A stretch of DNA of 64,000 bases from Chrysogorgia sp. JL179-B06 (taxonomy: Eukaryota; Cnidaria; Anthozoa; Scleralcyonacea; Chrysogorgiidae), in assembly GCA_035772405.1 (NCBI GenBank), contig JAYKKM010000471.1, positions 801,001 through 865,000 of the forward strand, given 5' to 3'. Shown here piece after piece: positions 8,659 to 16,334 of this stretch; the stretch's first letter is position 1, and the number at the start of each line of letters is the position of its first letter. Position numbers and translations under genes: made by a program. The notes under the pieces are model-generated. The model worked only from the letters and a program-made list of their open reading frames with translations. It did no database searches and had not been told where the DNA came from.

Positions 8659-9214
8659 ACTAGAAATCGTGATTGGTCCTATGTTTGCAGGAAAAACGAC
8701 AGAGACTCTCCGCAGGTTAGTTGCGTTAAGTAAGTCAGGGCTTAAAGTCCTTTACATGAACAACACAGGTGACACTAGACGAACTGACCACGCGTTCTCC
8801 ACACATCGTCAGACCATTGTCGTCGGATCAGACAGTTTACCTGCGAAGTTAATCACCAACCTTCCGAGTTCTTCCAAACTAACTGGCTACGACGTCATAG
8901 GAATTGATGAAGGCCATTGGTACTCTGATCTACTCCCAATTATTCGCGAATATGTCAAAGCCAGCATTCACGTCATTATTTGTGGTCTCGTATCAACAGA
9001 GCGCTTAAAAAGAATTGGTGAGCTCGACACACTGTTCCCAGTAGCAGACGACATCACATTTCTAAAAGCGCATTGCGTCGTTTGCCGTGACACTTACGGA
9101 ACAACTGTTGACGCACCATTCAATTGGAGATACAACCCAGGACCATCATTTGTTGGTGGCGCTGAGCAATATCGCGCAGTGTGCAGACGTCATCATCCTT
9201 CCACGCAAAATTAA
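8642..9214 (+). CDS. tk: Type II (TK1-like) thymidine kinase
   Basis: 190 residues, typical of compact TK1 enzymes that phosphorylate thymidine with ATP. The P-loop is GPMFAGKT (12-19), the Walker-B-like site is DEGHW (89-93) where most members have DEAQF, and the lasso region has GGAEQYRAVCR (~172-182). Zinc ligands are C145, C148 and C181. The usual fourth cysteine is replaced by histidine (CRRHH). The ATG at 8642 is chosen because the family starts a few residues before the P-loop and because GGTATAGTAACC precedes it. TK is not a core Polinton gene, so this is an accessory gain for nucleotide supply. Confidence 0.9.
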   Translation: MKKVGKLEIVIGPMFAGKTTETLRRLVALSKSGLKVLYMNNTGDTRRTDHAFSTHRQTIVVGSDSLPAKLITNLPSSSKLTGYDVIGIDEGHWYSDLLPIIREYVKASIHVIICGLVSTERLKRIGELDTLFPVADDITFLKAHCVVCRDTYGTTVDAPFNWRYNPGPSFVGGAEQYRAVCRRHHPSTQN

Positions 9215-9240
9215 GGGTGTTCTCAACACACCCCACTTTT
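9215..9240 (+). terminator. Hairpin plus T-run after the TK gene
   Basis: GGGTGT (9215-9220) pairs with ACACCC (9228-9233) over a 7-base loop. A run of T residues starts about three bases later. It sits right after the TK stop, facing the convergent Bro-N gene. It resembles a transcription terminator in form only. Confidence 0.4.
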
Positions 9241-9452
9241 TTTAAATTTAGACATTGGTCACATGAAGCGTCCAATGTCATAGAAACATTTTTTTCACAC
9301 AGTGGTCAGAAGGTTTGTGAAATAAAGAGAGAAAGTTTCGCAGATATTTTTATCGAGTTAAAAAACGTCTTTAAAAAATGCTAGAGCAGTTGTCGCTTCA
9401 AACGTCGTCTCAATAACGAGAACGAGTGCTAATTCGACTTATTACTCGCTGT
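9241..9452. other. Convergent intergenic spacer in the Polinton
   Basis: AT-rich spacer between the 3' ends of the TK and Bro-N genes. I see no coding frame or clear repeat. Confidence 0.6.
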
Positions 9453-10220
9453 CTAAAAAGTCTCTTTACAATAGTGTCTTTCGTGGTTACTCAACGCTGA
9501 TTTATTTTTAAATTTACGAAAACACTGGGAACACTGAGACCCAACGTCAAAGAAATATTTTATTACCGTGGTAATAGCGTCGTCGTATGAGTCGCACAAC
9601 AATGTTAGATAACCAGCGGATTTGTATCTGAGCAGCAGAGAGTCTTGCTCTTCAGATGTCTTACCTGTGCCACCTGGGTTCTTGAACTCAATCACGAGTC
9701 CGCTATGCTGTCGGTTTGCGTTGGCAATAATCAAGTCAGGCGTTCCACGTTGGTAACCTTTTTTCCACGAATTTATTCTTTTACTCGAAGTGTCTTGATT
9801 CTCACCACAAGCGGCTATCAAAATAGCTTCTGGATAATATTTCCTAAGAAAACCAACAACTTTCGTATGAAGGTCGAACTCAGTGATCATTTTAAACTGA
9901 TTGTGTTTGAGACCGACGTCAGCTAAACCCTTTCTAATGCTTGGTAAGACTTCTGTGTGCACCCACCTTCCAAAGTGTTTCGCACGCTCCATTTTACTTG
10001 AGAACACCAATGAGTAGACCCCAAGTTCGTTGATAAACGAGGCCTGCTCCATCTTCATTCTACAGTCAGGTTCGACGTGGTCATGTACTGCATCCTTTGG
10101 TCGGGCATAACCTAGAGCGTTCGCGACTTCTTTTGCTTTGAACCATATATCACCGTTGTGATTAACCGTCGTGATTTGATGACCATCGAAATCGAATAGT
10201 TGGAGTATCGCGGAAGTCAT
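9453..10220 (-). CDS. Bro-N domain fused to a VRR-NUC-like nuclease and a C-terminal zinc finger
   Basis: 255 residues from the ATG at 10220 (a longer frame would start with GTG). Residues ~5-100 match the Bro-N fold: GDIWFKAKEVANALGY, then a YSLVFSSKMERAK region and W..TEVLPSIRK. Residues ~115-225 look like a VRR-NUC/PD-(D/E)xK nuclease: GTPDLII (D~162), then VIEFK (E~178, K~180), then a conserved Q and a terminal hydrophobic strand. A C-x2-C-x12-H-x4-C finger closes the protein. Bro-N proteins are DNA-binding regulators of large DNA viruses and phages. The fusion suggests DNA targeting or processing. TATAATATAG precedes the start. Confidence 0.85.
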   Translation of the reverse strand: MTSAILQLFDFDGHQITTVNHNGDIWFKAKEVANALGYARPKDAVHDHVEPDCRMKMEQASFINELGVYSLVFSSKMERAKHFGRWVHTEVLPSIRKGLADVGLKHNQFKMITEFDLHTKVVGFLRKYYPEAILIAACGENQDTSSKRINSWKKGYQRGTPDLIIANANRQHSGLVIEFKNPGGTGKTSEEQDSLLLRYKSAGYLTLLCDSYDDAITTVIKYFFDVGSQCSQCFRKFKNKSALSNHERHYCKETF

Positions 10221-10247
10221 CACTATATTATAGTCTCCCACAAAAAA

Positions 10248-10403
10248 CTACTCGATGTGGGCGTTAGATTTTTTATAGATCTGGTTTGTTGTGTACCAAC
10301 GCATCAGATGTGTTTTATTAGTCTTCGGTTTGCTACGTCGTCTGAAAAAGTTTCTAATGTTACGAATCAGCTTTCTAAATCTTCGAAGTTGAGACCAACC
10401 CAT
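10248..10403 (-). CDS. Very basic 51-aa peptide
   Basis: The frame begins MGWSQLRRFRKLIRN and continues with many Arg/Lys residues (RRRSKPK). The first ~25 residues form a strongly amphipathic cationic helix. It fits between the Bro-N gene and the 68-aa gene. By analogy it could be a core/DNA-condensing or membrane-lytic virion peptide, as small basic adenoviral core peptides are, but there is no recognisable homology. Confidence 0.5.
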   Translation of the reverse strand: MGWSQLRRFRKLIRNIRNFFRRRSKPKTNKTHLMRWYTTNQIYKKSNAHIE

Positions 10404-10409
10404 TTTAAC

Positions 10410-10616
10410 TTAGGTTACGTCTCCTACCACTCCCACAGTGTCTGACTCTGGTAACATAATAGGTTTGCCGTAAGTCTTTTTAGACCTCATACCAATTTCA
10501 GCGTGGAGCTCGAGAGTTACGTCACCACGACCAAATGACCCACCAGCTTTGAACATGTGGTCAGTCGTTTTATTTATTTTATATATTTCATGGGGTCTCG
10601 AAATACATGCTCCCAT
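10410..10616 (-). CDS. 68-aa protein with an N-myristoylation-type start
   Basis: The protein begins MGACIS: a glycine at position 2, serine at position 6 and a cysteine beside them, the usual pattern for myristoylation plus palmitoylation. The rest is soluble with glycine-rich segments. Its ATG directly follows the TAA that ends the fibre-like gene in its proper frame, with no spacer. A membrane- or capsid-associated role is inferred. Confidence 0.55.
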   Translation of the reverse strand: MGACISRPHEIYKINKTTDHMFKAGGSFGRGDVTLELHAEIGMRSKKTYGKPIMLPESDTVGVVGDVT

Positions 10617-11574
10617 TTACTTTATACCATATTCCTTCATCATTTCTCCACCCATGACTATGATGTCTCGGTTCGTCATGTAACCACTCACGATTTTCAC
10701 ACCGTAGAATTCTATCAACGATGGGTATGCATAAGGTGCGAGTGGTATTCTTGGTCGGTGTATCCCAAAAATCGTTCCATAGGGTGTGCCTATCTTTTTC
10801 ATGTTTGCTACGAAGTCTGAAGTCTGAATCGGTTGACTTGATGTTGTTGACTCTGACGTGTGAATTGTCCATTTGCCAGTGTATCGATATCATATGCGTT
10901 TTTGTGAGGTCAATGCTACTTGGAATAGTGCATATGCTCTCCATTGCTGGGATGCTACCACCATACGCGAGTCCATTAGTCATACCAGTCTTGTACCCTA
11001 TGAACTTATCCCACTGGCCGTCGTCGTTTGATATAATTGTCTCCCAATTTGACCCTGTGGCTCTCATAGGTAACCGCACCACAACAAAAATGGAGAGATC
11101 ACACCATTGCATACTGGGACAATTAAAATGGAGACCTGACTCAAGTGGGAGTGGTGTTAACACAGGGGATAGAAAACTTTGGCTTACACTGCTGATGCCA
11201 ACAATAGGACCATAGGTTGGGTTGTTTTGCACTAATTTACTTGTTTCAACAATGGCTTTCACTTTGCTTGAACCATTGGTGTGAAATTCCACGTTTTTCA
11301 AGGCGTGTGTGCTAACGTTGAAGTCGAGCACAACATTATAGGACTGACTCTTGAGGAAACCTGATAGCGATCGCTCTAGAGTTCTTTTGTTTGTCGCATC
11401 TGAGTCATCGACTGGGTCTGCTACGTTTTTTATCGCTGAGCCTTGCATGTCTATTAGTCCAGACATCCTTCCACCGGTCACACTTAATTTGGGATCTTCG
11501 TCCAGATGCCTTTTCGTTCTCTTTAGTATTTTATCGTGAGGGTCGTCAGACTCATACCCATAGTTTAGACTCAT
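10617..11574 (-). CDS. Fibre/receptor-binding-like protein (broken by a frameshift)
   Basis: The N-terminal part has the fibre signature GLIDMQGSAIKNVADPVDDSDATNK split over residues ~39-63, familiar from tail-fibre and spike shafts of DNA viruses and phages. The C-terminal half reads like a concanavalin/laminin-G type lectin domain. The open frame from 11574 runs to 10588, but from about 10820 the frame one base over is the convincing one. That frame has hydrophobic strands and stops at 10617, exactly abutting the next ATG. I therefore infer one small indel around 10810-10830. It would bind the host surface; this copy probably cannot make the full protein. Confidence 0.7.
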
Positions 11575-11576
11575 TA

Positions 11577-13052
11577 CTACTTCAAGGTGTATTTGGTTAG
11601 TAGATAGCCAGAGACTGCTGAGAACCCTAACGCTATCGCCAACGTTGTCGTGTCTGACTCGCTTGTGGTGGTGGCCACTGTTTTTTTCACAGGAAGTGGT
11701 GTCACATTTTCTTGGTAAACTTTTTTAGCCACCACATTTTCTTGGTGAACTTTTTTAGCCGCAAGACTCGCTGGCGTTACTAAGTTAGTCACCACATTTT
11801 CTTGGTGGACTTTTTTAGCCGCAATCGTTGGTGTTGTCGCATTCAATCGAGTGTTCACTCCAAATCTCATGGACTCTGTAGCAATCTTTAATAAGTTGTT
11901 GTACCCAGCGATTTTGTTCTTGAGAATCACCACATTACTTGGCATCAACCATGTACTTGGCGACACTGCGAGATTTTGGACAACGTTGGTGTCTCTAATC
12001 GATTTATTCATGTTGAGAATCCATGTCGACACGTCGTAGTTGACAACACTGTCAGAAAACAACTTGCGGAATTCTTGTTGGGTTTCTAAACTCCCTGCAG
12101 AACCACCAACGACTGATACACGTGTTCTCGCTTGCGCACCAAGTGTGGAGTACACAAAGGCTTCTATGCTCTGATTTAGATATTGTAGCCCAATGTTGGT
12201 AAAGCCGTCTGACAATCGCGCGACGTATCGTCTGTAATCGTTATGGGTGTCGTTGAGTGTGTACACTCTGGTTTCACCTGTTGTGCCATCGCTCAGGACT
12301 TTATTCTGGTAGTAATGTTTTCTAGGAATTTTGGAAATCTTGCCATACAATTCGGAAGCGTTGAATTCTCTACTTATTGATTTCATGGTCTCACCTGCAC
12401 CCTCCATTCTTCTGAGAAGTCTTCTAATGGTGAAGTACACATGAAATCTCATCACACTTGTGACCACAGGGTGGACTTCTTGTGACACTGATAAATGTTG
12501 CAACGACACTCCACAACAGAAACTCGCACAATACGTCGCAAACACAACGCGGTAGTAAGATTCGCTGTCATCCCACTCTGATTTTGTCTTTGACGTAGTG
12601 ATTTGCAAGACTGGTAGCTTTGACATGAAGTAGCTATTTTGGTTAACAAAGACTTTGAAGTTATTCACTGGATAATTCAACACATTTTCTGTTGGATAAC
12701 CATCCCAAAGTCCCCAGTGGTTCTTATGATCTTTTGGTAGTGGTTGGATAGTTCCACCGCCTTGCCATATTATTGGGAACTTACTATTGTGCAACCACTT
12801 CCACATGTTTTTATCATTTTTGAAGGTTGCGCTGGTTATGTCTGTGCTGAGGATGTCGTTGTTTTTGAAGTATACGTCAACACCTAGGATCTTACCGTCT
12901 TGCGAAATATTTGGATAGAACTCGAATTTGCTTAAAGTAGCGTGGGGGTACTTTTTGATGAGGTCTGCCTTTGCGTCGTGTGTAGCCTTCGATGTGCTAG
13001 CCATCGCACGTTTGTAGTACTTTCCATAGTAGTCATGAAGGGCTTTCTGCAT
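11577..13052 (-). CDS. Polinton protein of 491 aa with C-terminal repeats and a membrane segment
   Basis: A large frame with a Cys-rich hydrophobic patch (CASFCCGVSLQHL, ~175-187) and a basic segment (YFTIRRLLRRM). Residues ~410-465 carry four copies of an AAKKVHQENVV-type repeat. A C-terminal hydrophobic segment (TLAIALGFSAVSGYLLT) follows. It ends two bases before the fibre-like gene starts and shares a 24-bp divergent promoter with the penton-like gene. A minor virion or membrane structural role is plausible; no named family. Confidence 0.7.
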   Translation of the reverse strand: MQKALHDYYGKYYKRAMASTSKATHDAKADLIKKYPHATLSKFEFYPNISQDGKILGVDVYFKNNDILSTDITSATFKNDKNMWKWLHNSKFPIIWQGGGTIQPLPKDHKNHWGLWDGYPTENVLNYPVNNFKVFVNQNSYFMSKLPVLQITTSKTKSEWDDSESYYRVVFATYCASFCCGVSLQHLSVSQEVHPVVTSVMRFHVYFTIRRLLRRMEGAGETMKSISREFNASELYGKISKIPRKHYYQNKVLSDGTTGETRVYTLNDTHNDYRRYVARLSDGFTNIGLQYLNQSIEAFVYSTLGAQARTRVSVVGGSAGSLETQQEFRKLFSDSVVNYDVSTWILNMNKSIRDTNVVQNLAVSPSTWLMPSNVVILKNKIAGYNNLLKIATESMRFGVNTRLNATTPTIAAKKVHQENVVTNLVTPASLAAKKVHQENVVAKKVYQENVTPLPVKKTVATTTSESDTTTLAIALGFSAVSGYLLTKYTLK

Positions 13053-13076
13053 ATAATATACCGTATGTTATACATA
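13053..13076. promoter_or_regulatory. 24-bp divergent promoter between structural genes
   Basis: Only 24 bases separate the start codons of the leftward 491-aa gene and the rightward penton-like gene. They contain TATAATATA-type sequence read leftwards and GTTATACATA read rightwards. Both directions therefore have a TATA-like box within 15 bases of ATG. Confidence 0.5.
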
Positions 13077-13748
13077 ATGCGAAAGTTGACGGTATTCATT
13101 GAAGGCGAGGAAAAAGTTGTGTCCTTTGACAACAGTGTGATGATCACGCATGATAACCCATACATTATGGTTAAGACAGCTACTGTGTTTTGGGACTACG
13201 ACAACGTATTGGCAAACACAACCAACTTTTCCTTCGATAGTCTCTCACTGATCTCAGTGCCTCAAGGACACTATAACTTCAACGCGTTGGTTGAGTTCAT
13301 GAAGCTTCAGCTCCCCGGCGTGGGGCAAAGTCTTGAAATAGAGAAAATTCTATCTGGTGGATGTAGAGTGAAGACTACAGCCTTGTTAAGGTTGCGGGGG
13401 GTTGGGCCCCTTCTTGGCTTTGCGGAAAACACGTTAATCCAAAGGAAGCGGTGGCACGTCAGCCCAAACAAGGTTGATATGTATAGAGGTCTGAAGTACA
13501 TAGAAATCTCATGTGATATTGTTGAAACGGAGAGCAATGTAGGTATTGATGGGAAGCGTAGCAATGTGATCACAACGTTACCAATACCCACTGAACAGTC
13601 TTTGAAGGGGTCAGTGCAACGTCATGTGGATATTGAGTCAAAGGTGAGTATTAAAAAAGGTGTCTACTCAAGTATGACGTTTCGTGTCAAACCAAATAAC
13701 GATAGTCTCAAAGTTGGCGCGGTGTTATTGGAACTGTATATTGTGTGA
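13077..13748 (+). CDS. Penton-like minor capsid protein (single jelly-roll candidate), ~223 aa
   Basis: Beta-rich protein ending in an alternating hydrophobic strand pattern (MTFRVKPNNDSLKVGAVLLELYI) typical of a jelly roll. Size and position beside integrase and capsid genes match the Polinton minor capsid/penton protein. I chose the ATG at 13077; the in-frame ATG at 13065 overlaps the TATA-like spacer. The stop overlaps the GTG that precedes the integrase start. Confidence 0.65.
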   Translation: MRKLTVFIEGEEKVVSFDNSVMITHDNPYIMVKTATVFWDYDNVLANTTNFSFDSLSLISVPQGHYNFNALVEFMKLQLPGVGQSLEIEKILSGGCRVKTTALLRLRGVGPLLGFAENTLIQRKRWHVSPNKVDMYRGLKYIEISCDIVETESNVGIDGKRSNVITTLPIPTEQSLKGSVQRHVDIESKVSIKKGVYSSMTFRVKPNNDSLKVGAVLLELYIV

Positions 13749-13753
13749 ATTAT

Positions 13754-14857
13754 ATGGAACTTGGTGTGGAAACAGAGCAAGGGTTGAGAGACATCTATTA
13801 TAGCCCCAAGACAGGGTACACTGGTGCAGAGAGGTTGTATCAAAGTGCATTAGGAGACGGATTGAAAGTAACTAGAAAAACAGTGAAAGAGTGGTTGACC
13901 ACGCAGGACACCTACACTAGGTACAAACCCATTGTGAGAAGGCATAAATTCCGTGCGACTTTTGTTGGATTTCTTGGTGAAGAGCTCCAAATGGATCTAG
14001 TGGACATGAGTAAGTACTCAAAACAGAATGGCGGGTATTATTGGATATTGACAGGCATTGAAATATTGAGTAGATACGCTTTTGGAATTGCAGTTTATAG
14101 AAAAGACACTAAGAGCATGACTAAGGCTGTTGGAGAGCTATTGAACGACTTTAAAGATCGGTTTGGAACCACACCTAAGTTAGCGCAATTTGATGATGGA
14201 CTCGAATTCTACAACGTTGGTGTGAAAAGTTTGCTGAAAAAACATGGTGTTGAATATTTCAGCACTAAGAGCGATAAAAAAGCTGCTGTTGTCGAGCGTT
14301 TTAATAGAAGCCTCAAGAGTATTATGTGGAAGTACTTTTACACCCATGGGACGTACAAATGGATTGACGTTCTTGACCAGTTTGTGGACAATTACAATAG
14401 CAATGTGAATCGCAGCATTATGATGAAGCCAAAGGATGTTAATAAGTCAAATGAGGGTGAAGTGTGGACCACTTTGTTTGGTCATCATTTTGCAGACACC
14501 CCATTGCCAAAGTTTAGAGTTGGCGAGTCAGTGAGAATTAGTAAATACAAGAGTGTGTTCACAAAGGGCTATGAAGCCAACTTCACTGAAGAGCTGTTTA
14601 AAGTGGTAAAGGTTATTCGTGGCGATCCGAATGTGTACGAAATTGAGGACATAAGCGGTGAACAGATTATTGGTAAATTTTACGAACAGGAATTGTCGCT
14701 GGTTAATAAGAAGCATGGTGACGATGTGTACAGAGTTGAAAAGGTGTTGAAAAGAAAGAAAGTCAGAGGGAAGAAGATGGCGCTGGTTAAATGGTTGGGT
14801 TATGAGAGCAAACATAATTCGTGGATACCAGAAAGCGACATTCAAAATGTGAGCTAA
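13754..14857 (+). CDS. Polinton rve integrase with C-terminal chromodomain
   Basis: 367 residues from the ATG at 13754 (a GTG lies three codons upstream). The rve core has D81 (LQMDLVDM), D147 (FDDGLEF) and E181 (VVERFNRSLK). The spacing after the second Asp is about 34, as in retroviral-type integrases. Residues ~315-365 form a chromodomain (YRVEKVL...LVKWLGY....SWIPE), which in related integrases reads histone marks and steers insertion. It catalyses strand transfer at the TIR tips. It overlaps the preceding gene's stop region and is followed six bases later by the next start. Confidence 0.95.
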   Translation: MELGVETEQGLRDIYYSPKTGYTGAERLYQSALGDGLKVTRKTVKEWLTTQDTYTRYKPIVRRHKFRATFVGFLGEELQMDLVDMSKYSKQNGGYYWILTGIEILSRYAFGIAVYRKDTKSMTKAVGELLNDFKDRFGTTPKLAQFDDGLEFYNVGVKSLLKKHGVEYFSTKSDKKAAVVERFNRSLKSIMWKYFYTHGTYKWIDVLDQFVDNYNSNVNRSIMMKPKDVNKSNEGEVWTTLFGHHFADTPLPKFRVGESVRISKYKSVFTKGYEANFTEELFKVVKVIRGDPNVYEIEDISGEQIIGKFYEQELSLVNKKHGDDVYRVEKVLKRKKVRGKKMALVKWLGYESKHNSWIPESDIQNVS

Positions 14858-14863
14858 TGTAAT

Positions 14864-16282
14864 ATGGCTGAAGGTGGGAAAGTTTTCGACGAGATTGAGA
14901 TGGATGACCTCAGTAAAGCCTACACTGATGATCAAATAGACGCCGAACTTGAAAGTGCCACTCAAGCTTACAACTTACTTGACGATAAGTACGTCAGCGG
15001 TGGCATGCCAGACGTTGAGCGTGTTGAGTACGCAAAATTGTCTGAGAGAATAGACAGATTGCAGGACGAGCAAGAGAGAAGGTTTCGAGAAAAAGAAACG
15101 TCGTTCATTGACACTGACGATGGTAAGACGGTGACAGTAAGGGGAACCAACATAGAAGTCCCAGCAGCGGAGTTTGTTGAGCAGGAGTCATATGGTGACG
15201 TCAATGACACAAGCTTCAGTATAGCTTTTGAAGAGTCGGGAGAAATTGAGAGAAGACTGGGTGAACTAAAAGCGTTCAACAAAGAGTTAATAAAAAATGA
15301 AGTAAAAATAATCGAGCTAATAAATAAGAAAATAAATGAACTGAGTAAAAAAGCGCTTGGCCACGACAACGCGTCAAGGGAAATAGTTAACAGGTCGCAG
15401 GTTACGGACTCAGGGGGCATTCTTTTCAAACCAATAGGTACACATGGTAAGTATGGAGGACCCAGGCTAATTCTAAAACCTAAAGGAGATGATTTGATCT
15501 ACAGTAAAGATAGCAATAGTAAAAGAGCTATTGAGCAGTTCAAAGAGTTAGTTAAACAAATCCCCAAGAGCGCAGAAACAACAGCTGTCACAACAGAAGC
15601 AATCCCAGATGACTTCCCAGTAATTGAAACAAGAGTGGACCACGCTGACATACGTGGACTATCACAAAACGAAAACCGCGAGCTGGGTGGTGTGCTTAAT
15701 CCAAGCGACAGTGCGTTGCGCGAGTCAAGAATAGGTGACACTGGTGCGTTGCAAATACAAGCAGACTATTTCCAAAAGGTGACAAACGAAACGAGTAGGA
15801 GATTGGAAGAGCTCAACAGAGAAGGCCTCACAGCTGCAGAGAAAAAAGAGCGTATTGGTCTAGTTGAAAGAATGATTGGACTCAGACAGGCTAGAGACAG
15901 AGTTATTGAACAGCGGCAAATAGAAGAGGTTAGAGAGCAGCAGGAAGTCGACATTGACAGGTTGCAGAAATTTAAGGAATGGGCTAAAGAAAATATGGTT
16001 GGGTTGAGCGCTGTGGCAATTTCAGTGGCTGGGATTATAACAACTATTATTATCGCTGGTAGATCCGCTGTTATGAAAGGCGCTGTGGCCACGAGGTCGT
16101 TTGCACAGGCTGTTAAGAATGCGATCACGAAGATGGGTCCATGTGCTGTTGGGTTGGCTAATTTAGTTTATAATGCGTTGACGTTGGGTGCGAAGGGTCT
16201 CGCATGGTTGGCTCAAAATCTGTGGGTACTCGCGGTGGTACTTGCGTGGTTTGTGTATGATTATTACAAGCTAAAACGGTAG
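14864..16282 (+). CDS. Coiled-coil protein with C-terminal membrane segments, 472 aa
   Basis: The acidic first ~340 residues contain long coiled-coil stretches (~45-70, ~125-165, ~315-370). The C-terminal ~100 residues hold two or three hydrophobic segments (GLSAVAISVAGIITTIIIAG and LAWLAQNLWVLAVVLAWFVY) ending in a basic tail. This layout, next to the capsid gene, recurs in Polintons in my recollection; the function is unproven. It may link the virion to a membrane. Confidence 0.75.
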   Translation: MAEGGKVFDEIEMDDLSKAYTDDQIDAELESATQAYNLLDDKYVSGGMPDVERVEYAKLSERIDRLQDEQERRFREKETSFIDTDDGKTVTVRGTNIEVPAAEFVEQESYGDVNDTSFSIAFEESGEIERRLGELKAFNKELIKNEVKIIELINKKINELSKKALGHDNASREIVNRSQVTDSGGILFKPIGTHGKYGGPRLILKPKGDDLIYSKDSNSKRAIEQFKELVKQIPKSAETTAVTTEAIPDDFPVIETRVDHADIRGLSQNENRELGGVLNPSDSALRESRIGDTGALQIQADYFQKVTNETSRRLEELNREGLTAAEKKERIGLVERMIGLRQARDRVIEQRQIEEVREQQEVDIDRLQKFKEWAKENMVGLSAVAISVAGIITTIIIAGRSAVMKGAVATRSFAQAVKNAITKMGPCAVGLANLVYNALTLGAKGLAWLAQNLWVLAVVLAWFVYDYYKLKR

Positions 16283-16287
16283 TCTCA

Positions 16288-16314
16288 TCTTCGAGGGTCT
16301 CAGCTTCGAAGATA
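16288..16314. terminator. Hairpin between the membrane-protein and capsid genes
   Basis: ATCTTCGA (16288-16295) pairs perfectly with TCGAAGAT (16307-16314) over an 11-base loop. It sits in the only sizeable gap of the rightward block, just before the capsid gene. It could insulate or terminate transcription; this is inference from shape and place. Confidence 0.4.
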
Positions 16315-16334
16315 ACAAAATATGTGTAAAGTAT

